Positions 5,465 through 12,912 of a stretch of 16,316 nt of DNA are shown in pieces. Each line of letters starts with the position of its first letter. Position 1 is the stretch's first letter. Location of the stretch: the NCBI GenBank assembly GCA_031119155.1, contig JAVHYH010000050.1, positions 1 to 16,316 of the forward strand, given 5' to 3'. Below the pieces are notes generated by a model, which made no database searches, was not told where the DNA came from, and worked only from the letters and a program-made list of their open reading frames with translations. The position numbers and the translations under genes are program-made. Source of the DNA: Brevundimonas sp. Its GTDB lineage: Bacteria; Pseudomonadota; Alphaproteobacteria; Caulobacterales; Caulobacteraceae.

Positions 5465-7513
5465 ATGACCAAGACCATTCTGATGGCGACGACGGCGATG
5501 ATCCTGAGCGCCGGCGCGGCCGCCGCCCAGACCCCGCCCTCCGCGCCTCCCGCCCAGCAGGGCGTCCAGGCCGAGGCCGGCCAGCAGGGCGTGCTGGTGT
5601 TCACGCCCGACTTCTTCGCCGACCAGCGCCCGACGACGGCGCTGGACATGGTCAACCGGGTGCCGGGCTTCAGCGTCTCGGACGGTGACGGCAGCCGCGG
5701 CTTCGAGGGCTCGGTCGGCAACATCCTGATCAACGGCTCGCGCCCGGCCTCGAAGAACGACGCCGGCTCCAGCGTTCTGGGCCGCACCCTGGCCAGCAAC
5801 GTCGAGCGGATCGAGCTGATCCGGGGCGGCGCGCCGGGCATCGACATGCAGGGCTTCTCGGTGGTGGTGAACGTCATCACCCGCAACCAGTCCAGCCAGC
5901 AGACCATCGTCACCGGCAACGGCATCTTCTTCGAAGGCGGGCAGGACGTTTACAGCGGCTCGATCCAGTTCACCGCCCGCGATGGCGACCGCACCTGGGG
6001 CTTCACCCTGAGCGACGGCCTGTCGATGAGCGACTCCAACGGCGTGGGCCCGGTCATCCGCCGCGACGCATCGGGCGCCATCCTGCGGGACGAGGACTTC
6101 TTCAACGACCAGAAGGGCGGAGGCCAGTCGGCGCGGGTCAACTACGCCAGCCCGTTCCTGGGCGGCAAGATCGACCTGACCGCCCGCTACGGCCTGAACG
6201 ACTATGAGAGCGTCAACCTGCAGACCGCGCCGATGGTCCGGCGCGAGAGCCTGTACACCGAGGACGGCGCCAGCGGTGAGTTCGGCGCGGTCTTCACCCG
6301 CCCGCTCAGCAGCCGCTTCAATCTGGAAACCCGCTTCATCCACGAGTTCAGCGACTTCGACGCGGTCTCGACCAATCGCACCACCCTGTCCGGCGTCAGC
6401 AGCCCGCTGCAGCGTTTCGAATCCGAAGGGGAAGCCTCCGAGACCATCCTGCGCGGCCTGGTGCGTTTCGAGCAGTCGCCGAAGCTGACCTGGGAGTTCG
6501 GCGGCGAGGTCGCCTACAACATGCTGGAGACCGAACAGGCGTTCAGCGTCGGCGGCGTGGCCGTGCCCCTGCCCTCGGCCTCGGTGACCGTCGAGGAAAC
6601 CCGCGGCGAGCTGTTCGGCAAGAGCACCTGGCGCCTGCGCGACGACCTGACGGTCGAAGGCGGCCTGCGGCTGGAAGCCTCGACCATCACCCAGTCGGGC
6701 GACGCCGATCAGGAGAAGAGCCTGTTCTTCGCCAAGCCCCGCCTGCTGGCCACCTGGACGCCGATGGCCAACAACCAGCTGCGTTTCCGCTTCGAGCGGG
6801 AGGTGGGCCAACTGGACTTCGGCGACTTCGCCGCCTCGGCCGATCTGGAGGACGAGAACGTCTTCGGCGGCAACACCGATCTGGAGCCGGAGCAGCGCTG
6901 GATCAGCGAGCTGATCTACGAGCGCCGCTTCATGGGCGACGGCATCGTCAGCATCGGCCTGCGTCACGACGAAATCGTGGACGTCATCGACTCCATCCCG
7001 CTGGATGACGGCCTGTCGGCGGTCGGCAACATCGGCGACGGCACGCTGGACCAGCTGGCGGTGAACATCCTGGTGCCGATGGACTGGGCGGGCTTCACCG
7101 GCGGACGACTGGGCTTCCGCAACACCTGGAACCACACCGAGGTCACCGATCCCACCACCGGCGAGTCCCGCCCGATCTCCGGCGTCCGCGCCTCGCAGGC
7201 GACCCTGACGATCGCGCAGGATATCGACTCCTGGAAGCTGCAGTGGGGGGCGGCCTACATCCCGCTGCTGGGCCAGACCAGCTTCGACCCGGACCAGCGT
7301 TTCAGCTGGCGCGGCCGGGACTATTTCGAGGCCTGGGCCGAGTACAAGCCGACCCCGACCCTGTCGATCCGCGCCCAGATCAACCTGTGGGACAATTTCG
7401 ATCAGGAGCGCATCGCCTACGCCGACCGCGACACCCGACCGATCTCCTACATCGAGACCAAGGAAATCGATCCGCGCACCTTCTACCAGATCCGTCTGCG
7501 CAAGACGTTCTGA
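5465..7513 (+). CDS. TonB-dependent receptor, first of a tandem pair
   Basis: A 682-residue outer-membrane receptor of plug plus 22-strand barrel type. The signal peptide is about residues 1-21 (MTKTILMATT to AAAAQ). After a Gln/Pro-rich linker, QQGVLVFTPDFF (40-51) marks the start of the plug. The plug (about 50-140) has RVPGFSV, a GNILINGSRP block, NVERIELIRGGAPGIDM and VVVNVITR. The rest is beta-barrel, ending in FYQIRLRKTF with the terminal Phe needed for outer-membrane assembly. No extra N-terminal signalling domain is present, so no FecI/FecR-type signalling is expected. AGGGGAG (5451-5457) lies seven bases before the ATG at 5465, so I reject an upstream ATG at 5423. Substrate unknown. 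It is a paralogue of the next gene and is separated from the divergent TraB/GumN-like gene by about 170 bases that should hold both promoters. Confidence 0.93.
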   Translation: MTKTILMATTAMILSAGAAAAQTPPSAPPAQQGVQAEAGQQGVLVFTPDFFADQRPTTALDMVNRVPGFSVSDGDGSRGFEGSVGNILINGSRPASKNDAGSSVLGRTLASNVERIELIRGGAPGIDMQGFSVVVNVITRNQSSQQTIVTGNGIFFEGGQDVYSGSIQFTARDGDRTWGFTLSDGLSMSDSNGVGPVIRRDASGAILRDEDFFNDQKGGGQSARVNYASPFLGGKIDLTARYGLNDYESVNLQTAPMVRRESLYTEDGASGEFGAVFTRPLSSRFNLETRFIHEFSDFDAVSTNRTTLSGVSSPLQRFESEGEASETILRGLVRFEQSPKLTWEFGGEVAYNMLETEQAFSVGGVAVPLPSASVTVEETRGELFGKSTWRLRDDLTVEGGLRLEASTITQSGDADQEKSLFFAKPRLLATWTPMANNQLRFRFEREVGQLDFGDFAASADLEDENVFGGNTDLEPEQRWISELIYERRFMGDGIVSIGLRHDEIVDVIDSIPLDDGLSAVGNIGDGTLDQLAVNILVPMDWAGFTGGRLGFRNTWNHTEVTDPTTGESRPISGVRASQATLTIAQDIDSWKLQWGAAYIPLLGQTSFDPDQRFSWRGRDYFEAWAEYKPTPTLSIRAQINLWDNFDQERIAYADRDTRPISYIETKEIDPRTFYQIRLRKTF

Positions 7514-7519
7514 GACGGG

Positions 7520-7547
7520 CTCCGGTCGTCGCCTTCAGCGACCGGAG
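7520..7547 (+). terminator. Hairpin directly after the first TonB receptor gene
   Basis: CTCCGGTCG (7520-7528) and CGACCGGAG (7539-7547) form a perfect 9-bp GC-rich stem with a 10-base loop, beginning six bases after the stop codon. No U-run follows, so it may be an RNA-stabilising or partial termination structure rather than a full intrinsic terminator. Confidence 0.6.
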
Positions 7548-7553
7548 TTCCAG

Positions 7554-7588
7554 GCGACGGCGGAGGTTCCCTTACCCTCCGCCGTCGC
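7554..7588 (+). terminator. Second, stronger hairpin between the TonB receptor genes
   Basis: GCGACGGCGGAGG (7554-7566) and CCTCCGCCGTCGC (7576-7588) pair perfectly over 13 bp around a 9-base loop. It lies seven bases after the first hairpin and about 60 before the next start codon. A U-tract is lacking, so this may attenuate or protect RNA and set the two receptors to different expression levels. The structure is seen directly; the function is inferred. Confidence 0.6.
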
Positions 7589-7621
7589 AGCTTGCGACCA
7601 GTTCGCAGCACAGGCATAGCT

Positions 7622-7643
7622 CCCCTCCAAAAAAGGGGGAGGG
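7622..7643 (+). promoter_or_regulatory. Ribosome binding site of second TonB receptor within a possible hairpin
   Basis: The Shine-Dalgarno-like GGGGGAGGG (7635-7643) ends three bases before the ATG at 7647. CCCCTCC (7622-7628) just upstream is complementary: CCCTCC (7623-7628) pairs with GGAGGG (7638-7643) across an A-rich loop. Folding would hide the ribosome binding site, so translation could be controlled by RNA structure. The complementarity is real, though runs of C and G in this GC-rich genome make chance possible. Confidence 0.45.
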
Positions 7644-7646
7644 TTC

Positions 7647-9728
7647 ATGCGCAAGGCGATCTGGCTGACGGGCGTTGCGGCGTCCGTGCTGGGCTTTCCC
7701 GCGATGGCGCAGGTCGCGCCTTCGGGCGTCGCCGAGGCCCCGCGCCCTACCGGCCCCATCAGCGAAGCCCCCGAGGTCGACGCCGCCCAGCGCGGCGTGC
7801 TGGTCTTCGAGCCGCCCTTCTTCGCCGCCAGCCGTCCGAACACCGCCTGGGACATGATCGCCCGCCTGCCCGGCTTCTCGTTCAGCAGCGGCGACAGCGG
7901 CACGCGCGGGCTGGCCGGCGCCGGCGGCAATGTGCTGATCGACGGCCAGCCGCCGGCCAGCAAGACCGACAGCCTCGACAATGTGCTGGGCCGCATCTCC
8001 GCCGCCTCCGTGGCCCGGATCGAACTGGTCCGGGGCGGGGCGCCGGGCATCGACATGCGCGGCCATCCGGTCGTCGCCAACGTGGTTCTGGTCCGCACCG
8101 TCACCACCGAACGGGTGCTGGAGCTCAACGCCTACACCTACCCCGACGGCTACCTCGGCCCGGTGCTGCTGATGGGCTGGTCCCGCCGCGAGGGCGACCA
8201 GCAGATCGAGGCCGAGATCAGCGCCGCCAGCGATCGCACCGACGGCACCGGCCCGGGCTTCCGCCGTCGCTATGACGCCTCGGGGGCCCTGACGCAGGAC
8301 GCCGGACTGGACCGCTGGGACCGCTATCGCAATATGCGCGCGACCGGGGCCCTGCAACGGCGGTTCGCCGGCGGCCGCCTGAGGATCAACGCCCTCATAG
8401 GCCTGAACGAGGGCGATGAGCGACAGGCCGTGCTGATCCGCTCCGGCGCGGGAAGCGACAGCCTGAATGAGGAGACCGAACAGTCTCTGGAGAGCGAGTT
8501 CGGGCTGAACTGGGTGCGCGATCTCGGCCCCCGCTCGGCGATCGAACTGACCGGTCTGCAGCGCTACGAGAGCGAGGACTATGTCGGCGTCTCCGACGGC
8601 GGCGGCGACAGCGAGACCTTCACGGCGGACAGCACCGCGGGCGAGTCGATCCTGCGCGGCGCCCTGCGCTTCCGCCCGACGGACCGCTGGGCCTTCGAGG
8701 CCGGCGTCGAAGGGGCCTGGAACGTCCTCGACAGCGCCACGACCTATGCCGAGAACGGCGTGCCGGTCCCCCTGCCCTCGGCCGCCGTGCGGGTCGAGGA
8801 ACTGCGGGGCGAACTGTTCGGTCAGGCCACCTGGCGCCCCTCGCCCGCCTTCACCCTTGAAGCCGGTCTGCGCATCGAGGGCTCGGAGATCAGCCAGTCG
8901 GGCGACAGCGACACCGCCAAGACCTTCACCTACGCCAAGCCCCGGCTGCAGGCGACCTGGACGCCACGTGCGGGTCATCAGCTTCGGCTTCGGCTCGAAC
9001 AGGATGTCGGCCAGCTGGACTTCGACGACTTCATCGCCTCGGCGGATATCGACATCGGCGAAGTGGAGGCCGGCAATCCCGACCTCGCGCCCCAGCAGGA
9101 GACGGTGCTCGAGGCCCTCTATGAGCGGCGCTTCTGGGACGACGGGGTGTTCGACGCGACGATCCAGACGGCGCGGATCGAGGACGTGGTGGACATCATC
9201 CCGCTGGCCGGCGGCTTCGACGGGGTGGGTAATATCGGCAAGGGCAAGTCCGGCTTCCTGCGCCTGCGCCTGACCCTGCCGTTCGACCGGCTGGGCCTCG
9301 CCAACGCGCAGATGTTCGCCCGCACCACCTGGTCATGGAGCCAGGTCACCGATCCCGTGACCGGCGAGACCCGCCGCGCCCAGGACGATCAGCCGTTCAG
9401 TTGCGAGGTGAACTTCAACCACGATCTGGACGGCGGCCGCTGGTCCTGGGGCTTTGAACACGGCTGCGACACCGACAAGGGCAAGGGCTATCGCGTGCGG
9501 GAAATCCGCACCTGGCGCGAGGAGCCCTTCGTGCTGGTCTATGGCCAGTGGAAGCCTCGCGACGACCTGACCCTGCGCCTCGACCTCGGCAACGCCGCCG
9601 ACCAGAAGCTGGGCCAGGATCGCCTGCTGTGGAGCGGACCGCGCGACGTCGCCCCGGTCAGCGGCCGCGAGGTCCGCCAGACCGAAGCCAGCCCCTGGCT
9701 GTACGTGCAGGTCAGGAAGACATTCTAG
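7647..9728 (+). CDS. TonB-dependent receptor, second of a tandem pair
   Basis: A 693-residue outer-membrane receptor paralogous to the one upstream. Signal peptide about 1-21 (MRKAIWLTGV to FPAMA|Q). A Pro/Glu-rich linker leads to QRGVLVFEPPFF (48-59), the same plug-entry motif as its neighbour. The plug continues with RLPGFSFSSGD, GGNVLIDGQPPASK and VARIELVRGGAPGIDM (about 123-138). Barrel blocks such as VPVPLPSA, ELRGELFGQ and QDVGQLDFDDFIASAD are closely shared with the first receptor, and it ends YVQVRKTF. It differs in having two cysteines, C586 and C607, that could form a disulfide in a surface loop; I see no cysteine in the first receptor. The start is fixed by the adjacent GGGGGAGGG. 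It probably belongs to the same transcription unit, with the intervening hairpins modulating output. Substrate not predictable from the sequence. Confidence 0.93.
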   Translation: MRKAIWLTGVAASVLGFPAMAQVAPSGVAEAPRPTGPISEAPEVDAAQRGVLVFEPPFFAASRPNTAWDMIARLPGFSFSSGDSGTRGLAGAGGNVLIDGQPPASKTDSLDNVLGRISAASVARIELVRGGAPGIDMRGHPVVANVVLVRTVTTERVLELNAYTYPDGYLGPVLLMGWSRREGDQQIEAEISAASDRTDGTGPGFRRRYDASGALTQDAGLDRWDRYRNMRATGALQRRFAGGRLRINALIGLNEGDERQAVLIRSGAGSDSLNEETEQSLESEFGLNWVRDLGPRSAIELTGLQRYESEDYVGVSDGGGDSETFTADSTAGESILRGALRFRPTDRWAFEAGVEGAWNVLDSATTYAENGVPVPLPSAAVRVEELRGELFGQATWRPSPAFTLEAGLRIEGSEISQSGDSDTAKTFTYAKPRLQATWTPRAGHQLRLRLEQDVGQLDFDDFIASADIDIGEVEAGNPDLAPQQETVLEALYERRFWDDGVFDATIQTARIEDVVDIIPLAGGFDGVGNIGKGKSGFLRLRLTLPFDRLGLANAQMFARTTWSWSQVTDPVTGETRRAQDDQPFSCEVNFNHDLDGGRWSWGFEHGCDTDKGKGYRVREIRTWREEPFVLVYGQWKPRDDLTLRLDLGNAADQKLGQDRLLWSGPRDVAPVSGREVRQTEASPWLYVQVRKTF

Positions 9729-9729
9729 G

Positions 9730-9868
9730 GCGCTACCGCTCGCGCCACGGGCGCTCGCTGCTTGAGCGTGGGTCGGCGCCCGCGCGGACCGCGCCCCGTC
9801 CGGCCTTTTGAACACACGGCCGGGGAATGCGCTCAAGCAGCGAGCGACCGCGTCGCGAGCGTTAGCGC
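9730..9868. repeat. 139-base imperfect inverted repeat after the second receptor
   Basis: The outer arms 9730-9744 and 9854-9868 match over 15 bp with one mismatch. The inner arms CGCTCGCTGCTTGAGCG (9752-9768) and 9830-9846 match perfectly over 17 bp. Between outer and inner arms lies a symmetric 7/7-base internal loop. The central 61 bases contain a smaller CCGGCC/GGCCGG stem. The element starts two bases after the receptor stop codon. No transposase or flanking duplication is visible. It could be a dispersed palindromic repeat, a MITE-like remnant or a structured 3' UTR. Confidence 0.8.
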
Positions 9869-9874
9869 AAAAGA

Positions 9875-9904
9875 AAAGGGCGGAGCCGCGAGGCTCCGCC
9901 CTTT
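9875..9904. terminator. Bidirectional intrinsic terminator between convergent genes
   Basis: AAAGGGCGGAGCC (9875-9887) and GGCTCCGCCCTTT (9892-9904) form a perfect 13-bp stem closed by a GCGA loop. The plus strand continues CCGTTT. The minus strand reads into CTTTTCTTTTG, giving a good U-tract for the transporter transcript arriving from the right. It sits 24 bases from the transporter stop codon and should end both convergent transcripts. Confidence 0.85.
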
Positions 9905-9928
9905 CCGTTTGACCCGAAGGTCAGGCGG

Positions 9929-11770
9929 TCAGTGGATGCCCGCCATGCCCTTCTTGAGCAGCGGCGAGATCAGCAGCAGGAAGACGCCGACGCCGACACC
10001 GACCCAGCCGATCGTTCCGAAGATCGAACCGTAGGTCGACAGGGCGCCCGCGCGGTCGGTGACCACGCCGGCGACGGTGTCCGTCGCCGTCGCCTTGGCG
10101 ATGATGCCGGCCACGATGTGGGCGACCGAGCTCGACAGGAACCACACGCCCATCATCATGCCGACCACGCGCGCCAGAGACAGCTTGGTGATCATCGACA
10201 GGCCCACCGGCGACAGGCAGAGCTCGCCGATCGTGTGGAAGAAGTAGGTCAGGAACAGGAACAGCAGCGGCACGCGGAAGTCCGAGTTGGCCATGTTCCC
10301 GGCGGCCCACATCAGGACCAGGAAGCCGAAGCCCACGAACATCAGGCCGAACGAGAACTTCACCGGCGTCGAGGGCTCGGCGTTGCGCTTGCCCAGCCAG
10401 ACCCACAGGGCCGCCACGATCGGACCACCGATGACAATGATGCCCGGGTTGAACATCTGGGTCATGGCCGCATTGAACCACGACGGCATCTCGGTGGACT
10501 GGTCAGCGAACAGGGTCAGCGACGAACCGGCCTGTTCGAACAGGGCCCAGAACAGGACCGAGAAGAAGATCAGCACCTGCGCCACCAGCATGCGGCTGCG
10601 CTCCGCGCCCTTGAGGCGGAAGACGGTGTAGCCGACGACCAGGGCGAAGATGACGCCCGCGATCCACGGAAGGCCGGTCTCGATGATCTCGTGGCTGCGC
10701 ATCAGCAGCCAGGTCGGGAAGACGGCGACGAGGCCGGCGATCCAGAAGAAGGGCACCAGCGGCACGCCGAGGATGCTGCGGCCTTCGACCGGAACCGGAG
10801 GTCCGCCGCGGCCCTCGAGCCAGTTCTGGCCGAGGATGAAGGTCAGCAAGCCGAACAGCATGCCGATGCCGGCCAGACCGAAGCCATAAGCCCAGCCGTA
10901 TTTGATGCCGAGATACGAACACGCCGCCGTCGCCAGGAACGAGCCCAGGTTGATGCCGACGTAGAAGATGGTGAAACCACCGTCGCGACGCGGGTCATTC
11001 TCTTCATAGAGCGAGCCCACGACGGTCGAGATGTTGGCCTTCAGGAAGCCGACGCCGACGATGATCAGCGACAGGGCCAGGAACAGCACCGGCTCGCCCA
11101 TCTGGGTGTCGCGCGTGGTTTCCAGCGTATAGCCGCCCGAGGCCGTGAAGGCCGGGAAGCCGGCGGCGGCCGCGGCGGCCGGAGCCGCCTGGGTCGCCGG
11201 ATCCAGCGTACCGGCCGGAGCCGCGCCTTCGCTCGTCGTCGCCACCGCCGCAGCGGCGGCGTCGGCCGCATTGGCCGCCGACGGTTCGGCGCCCACGGTC
11301 GAGACGCCTTCGGGGGTGATGGCGATCTGAACCCGCTCGTCGCCGTTGACGGCGAACATGCGACGGTTCTGGTCACGGCCGTCGACCTCGATCTGATAGG
11401 TCGTTTCGCCGATGGTCAGGCTTTCCTTGCCGCCCGATCCCTCGAACGCCATCGTGAAGTGACCGGCCACCAGCAGGACGGCGCCGATGATGACGGCCTT
11501 GCGCGAGCCGAGATACTTGTCGGCGATCATGCCGCCGAGCACCGGCATCAGATAAACGAGAGCGGCGTAGGCCGCGTAGATGCCCTGGGCTTCCGCCGGG
11601 CCGAACAGGAAGTGCTGGGTCAGGTACAGGACCAGCAGGGCCCGCATGCCGTAGTAGGAGAAGCGCTCCCACATTTCGGTGAAGAACAGGACGACCAGCC
11701 CGCGCGGGTGTCCCAGAAACGTCTTGCGGGGCGCAGCATCAAGCCCGCCCCCGAGGTCCGTCGTACTCAA
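9929..11770 (-). CDS. POT/PTR family proton-coupled peptide transporter
   Basis: A 613-residue inner-membrane symporter that imports di- and tripeptides with protons. Family signatures are clear: the TM1 ExxER motif in TEMWERFSYYGMRALL (31-46), the TM4 lysine in GFLKANIS (K244), FYVGINLGS (269-277, PTR2 signature) and GELCLSPVGLS in a late helix (515-525). Between TM3 and TM4 there is a roughly 115-residue insertion (about 111-225) that should face the periplasm. It has a short beta-like part and then a long Ala/Pro/Thr-rich stretch, making the protein longer than the usual bacterial size of about 500. The start is TTG at 11770, with GGGAG seven bases upstream; the nearby ATG is out of frame and stops at once. 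It is divergent from the binding-protein gene. A large open frame on the opposite strand is a GC-rich shadow. Confidence 0.93.
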   Translation of the reverse strand: MSTTDLGGGLDAAPRKTFLGHPRGLVVLFFTEMWERFSYYGMRALLVLYLTQHFLFGPAEAQGIYAAYAALVYLMPVLGGMIADKYLGSRKAVIIGAVLLVAGHFTMAFEGSGGKESLTIGETTYQIEVDGRDQNRRMFAVNGDERVQIAITPEGVSTVGAEPSAANAADAAAAAVATTSEGAAPAGTLDPATQAAPAAAAAAGFPAFTASGGYTLETTRDTQMGEPVLFLALSLIIVGVGFLKANISTVVGSLYEENDPRRDGGFTIFYVGINLGSFLATAACSYLGIKYGWAYGFGLAGIGMLFGLLTFILGQNWLEGRGGPPVPVEGRSILGVPLVPFFWIAGLVAVFPTWLLMRSHEIIETGLPWIAGVIFALVVGYTVFRLKGAERSRMLVAQVLIFFSVLFWALFEQAGSSLTLFADQSTEMPSWFNAAMTQMFNPGIIVIGGPIVAALWVWLGKRNAEPSTPVKFSFGLMFVGFGFLVLMWAAGNMANSDFRVPLLFLFLTYFFHTIGELCLSPVGLSMITKLSLARVVGMMMGVWFLSSSVAHIVAGIIAKATATDTVAGVVTDRAGALSTYGSIFGTIGWVGVGVGVFLLLISPLLKKGMAGIH

Positions 11771-11934
11771 CGGCCAACTCCCATAATGCTTGCGCCCCTA
11801 CCTGACGCGATGGGCGCATAAGCAGCATGCGGAGCAACCGACCACAAGGGTTAAGGGTAAATTGCTGAAAACCCGCTTGTCCCGGCCCCTCGGCACAGGA
11901 TAGGCGCGATGCCGCACATTGCAGTTGGAGCCTG

Positions 11935-12873
11935 ATGGCCACGCGGCGCGACACACTGATCGGACTGGGAGCGACCTTCGCGGCCGCCGCCTGCGTCCGT
12001 TCGCCGACCGAGCAGCGCAACGTCATCGCCGCCGGCCAGCCGGCCGCCCTGCTGATCTGGGCGGTGGCGCGCGAGCGGCTGGCGGGATGGCCACGCCGTC
12101 CGGACCCGGAGTGCCTGACCGGCCTGGCCGCCGGCGCCGCCGATCTGCCGGAGCTGGGCGGCCTGTCCGGGCCGGTCCGTCTGGCCGACACGGCGACCCT
12201 GTCCGCCATCCGCCCCCGACTGATCCTCGACTACGGCGACACCGATCCGGAGATCATCGCCCGTGGTCGTGCCGTCAGCGAGTCTCTGGGCGTCCCCTGG
12301 ACGATCATCGACGGCACGCTGGCGCGTGTGCCGGAAGCCTTTATCCAGACCGGGCGCCTGCTGGGTGTTCCGGATCGAGGCGAGTCGCTGGCCGAGGACG
12401 CTGAACGGATTCTGGAAGACTGGCGACGCAGCACCGCCGGTCCGACCTTCTACTACGCCCGCAGCGACGATGGACTGAAGACCAGCTATCGCGGCGCCCT
12501 GGCGACCGAGGTGCTGGAAGGCGCCGGCTGGACCAATGTGGCCGTCGGCGGTGAAGGCGTTCGCCGTGTCAGCCAAGAACAGGTGCGGGCCTGGGACCCT
12601 GAGGTCCTCGTCACCCTCAATCCCGGGTTCGCCAAGCTGGCCCAGCGCGATCCCGTCTGGCGGACGCGCGCCGATGGAAGCCGGCGCCGCATCCTGCTGA
12701 TGCCCGACCGCCCTTTCGGCTGGATCGACCGGCCGCCGTCGGTGAACCGCCTGCTGGGCTGCGCCTGGCTGGCCGCGCCCACCGCAGGGCCCAGCGCACG
12801 GCTGGCCCGACTCAGTCGCCGGCTGTACGGCATGGCGCCGGCGGAGATCCGCACGCCGAAATGGCTGCTCTGA
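11935..12873 (+). CDS. Tat-exported periplasmic binding protein, metal/haem/cobalamin type
   Basis: A 312-residue protein resembling class III (BtuF/TroA-like) substrate-binding proteins of iron, haem or cobalamin ABC importers. The N-terminus has a twin-arginine motif, TRRDTLIGLGA (3-13), followed by FAAAACVRS, where C20 could be a lipid-modified cysteine with a weak lipobox. Two lobes are suggested by LADTATLSAIRPRLILDYG (about 82-100) and by FYYARSDDGLKTSYRGALATEVLEG-type sequence (about 164-188) followed by WTNVAVGGEG, with the long linking helix at about 135-157 typical of this fold. VSQEQVRAWDPEVLVTLNPG is the usual 'sequence before the second substrate loop'. GGAG precedes the ATG by four bases. 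No permease or ATPase gene is adjacent, so it is an orphan or its partners lie elsewhere. Substrate unknown. Confidence 0.75.
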   Translation: MATRRDTLIGLGATFAAAACVRSPTEQRNVIAAGQPAALLIWAVARERLAGWPRRPDPECLTGLAAGAADLPELGGLSGPVRLADTATLSAIRPRLILDYGDTDPEIIARGRAVSESLGVPWTIIDGTLARVPEAFIQTGRLLGVPDRGESLAEDAERILEDWRRSTAGPTFYYARSDDGLKTSYRGALATEVLEGAGWTNVAVGGEGVRRVSQEQVRAWDPEVLVTLNPGFAKLAQRDPVWRTRADGSRRRILLMPDRPFGWIDRPPSVNRLLGCAWLAAPTAGPSARLARLSRRLYGMAPAEIRTPKWLL

Positions 12874-12912
12874 TCGCTTGAGTTCACGGCTCCGCTGGTC
12901 GAGTTTGCGGCC

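Noticed and set aside
5441..7135. A 564-residue open frame antisense to the first TonB receptor
   Set aside because: Shadow composition, no recognisable domain, and the plus-strand receptor has a signal peptide, plug motifs and a ribosome binding site.
9932..11821. A 629-residue open frame on the plus strand, longer than the transporter gene it overlaps
   Set aside because: It is antisense to a clear POT transporter with diagnostic motifs and has the Asp/His/Arg/Gln-rich composition of GC-rich shadow frames.
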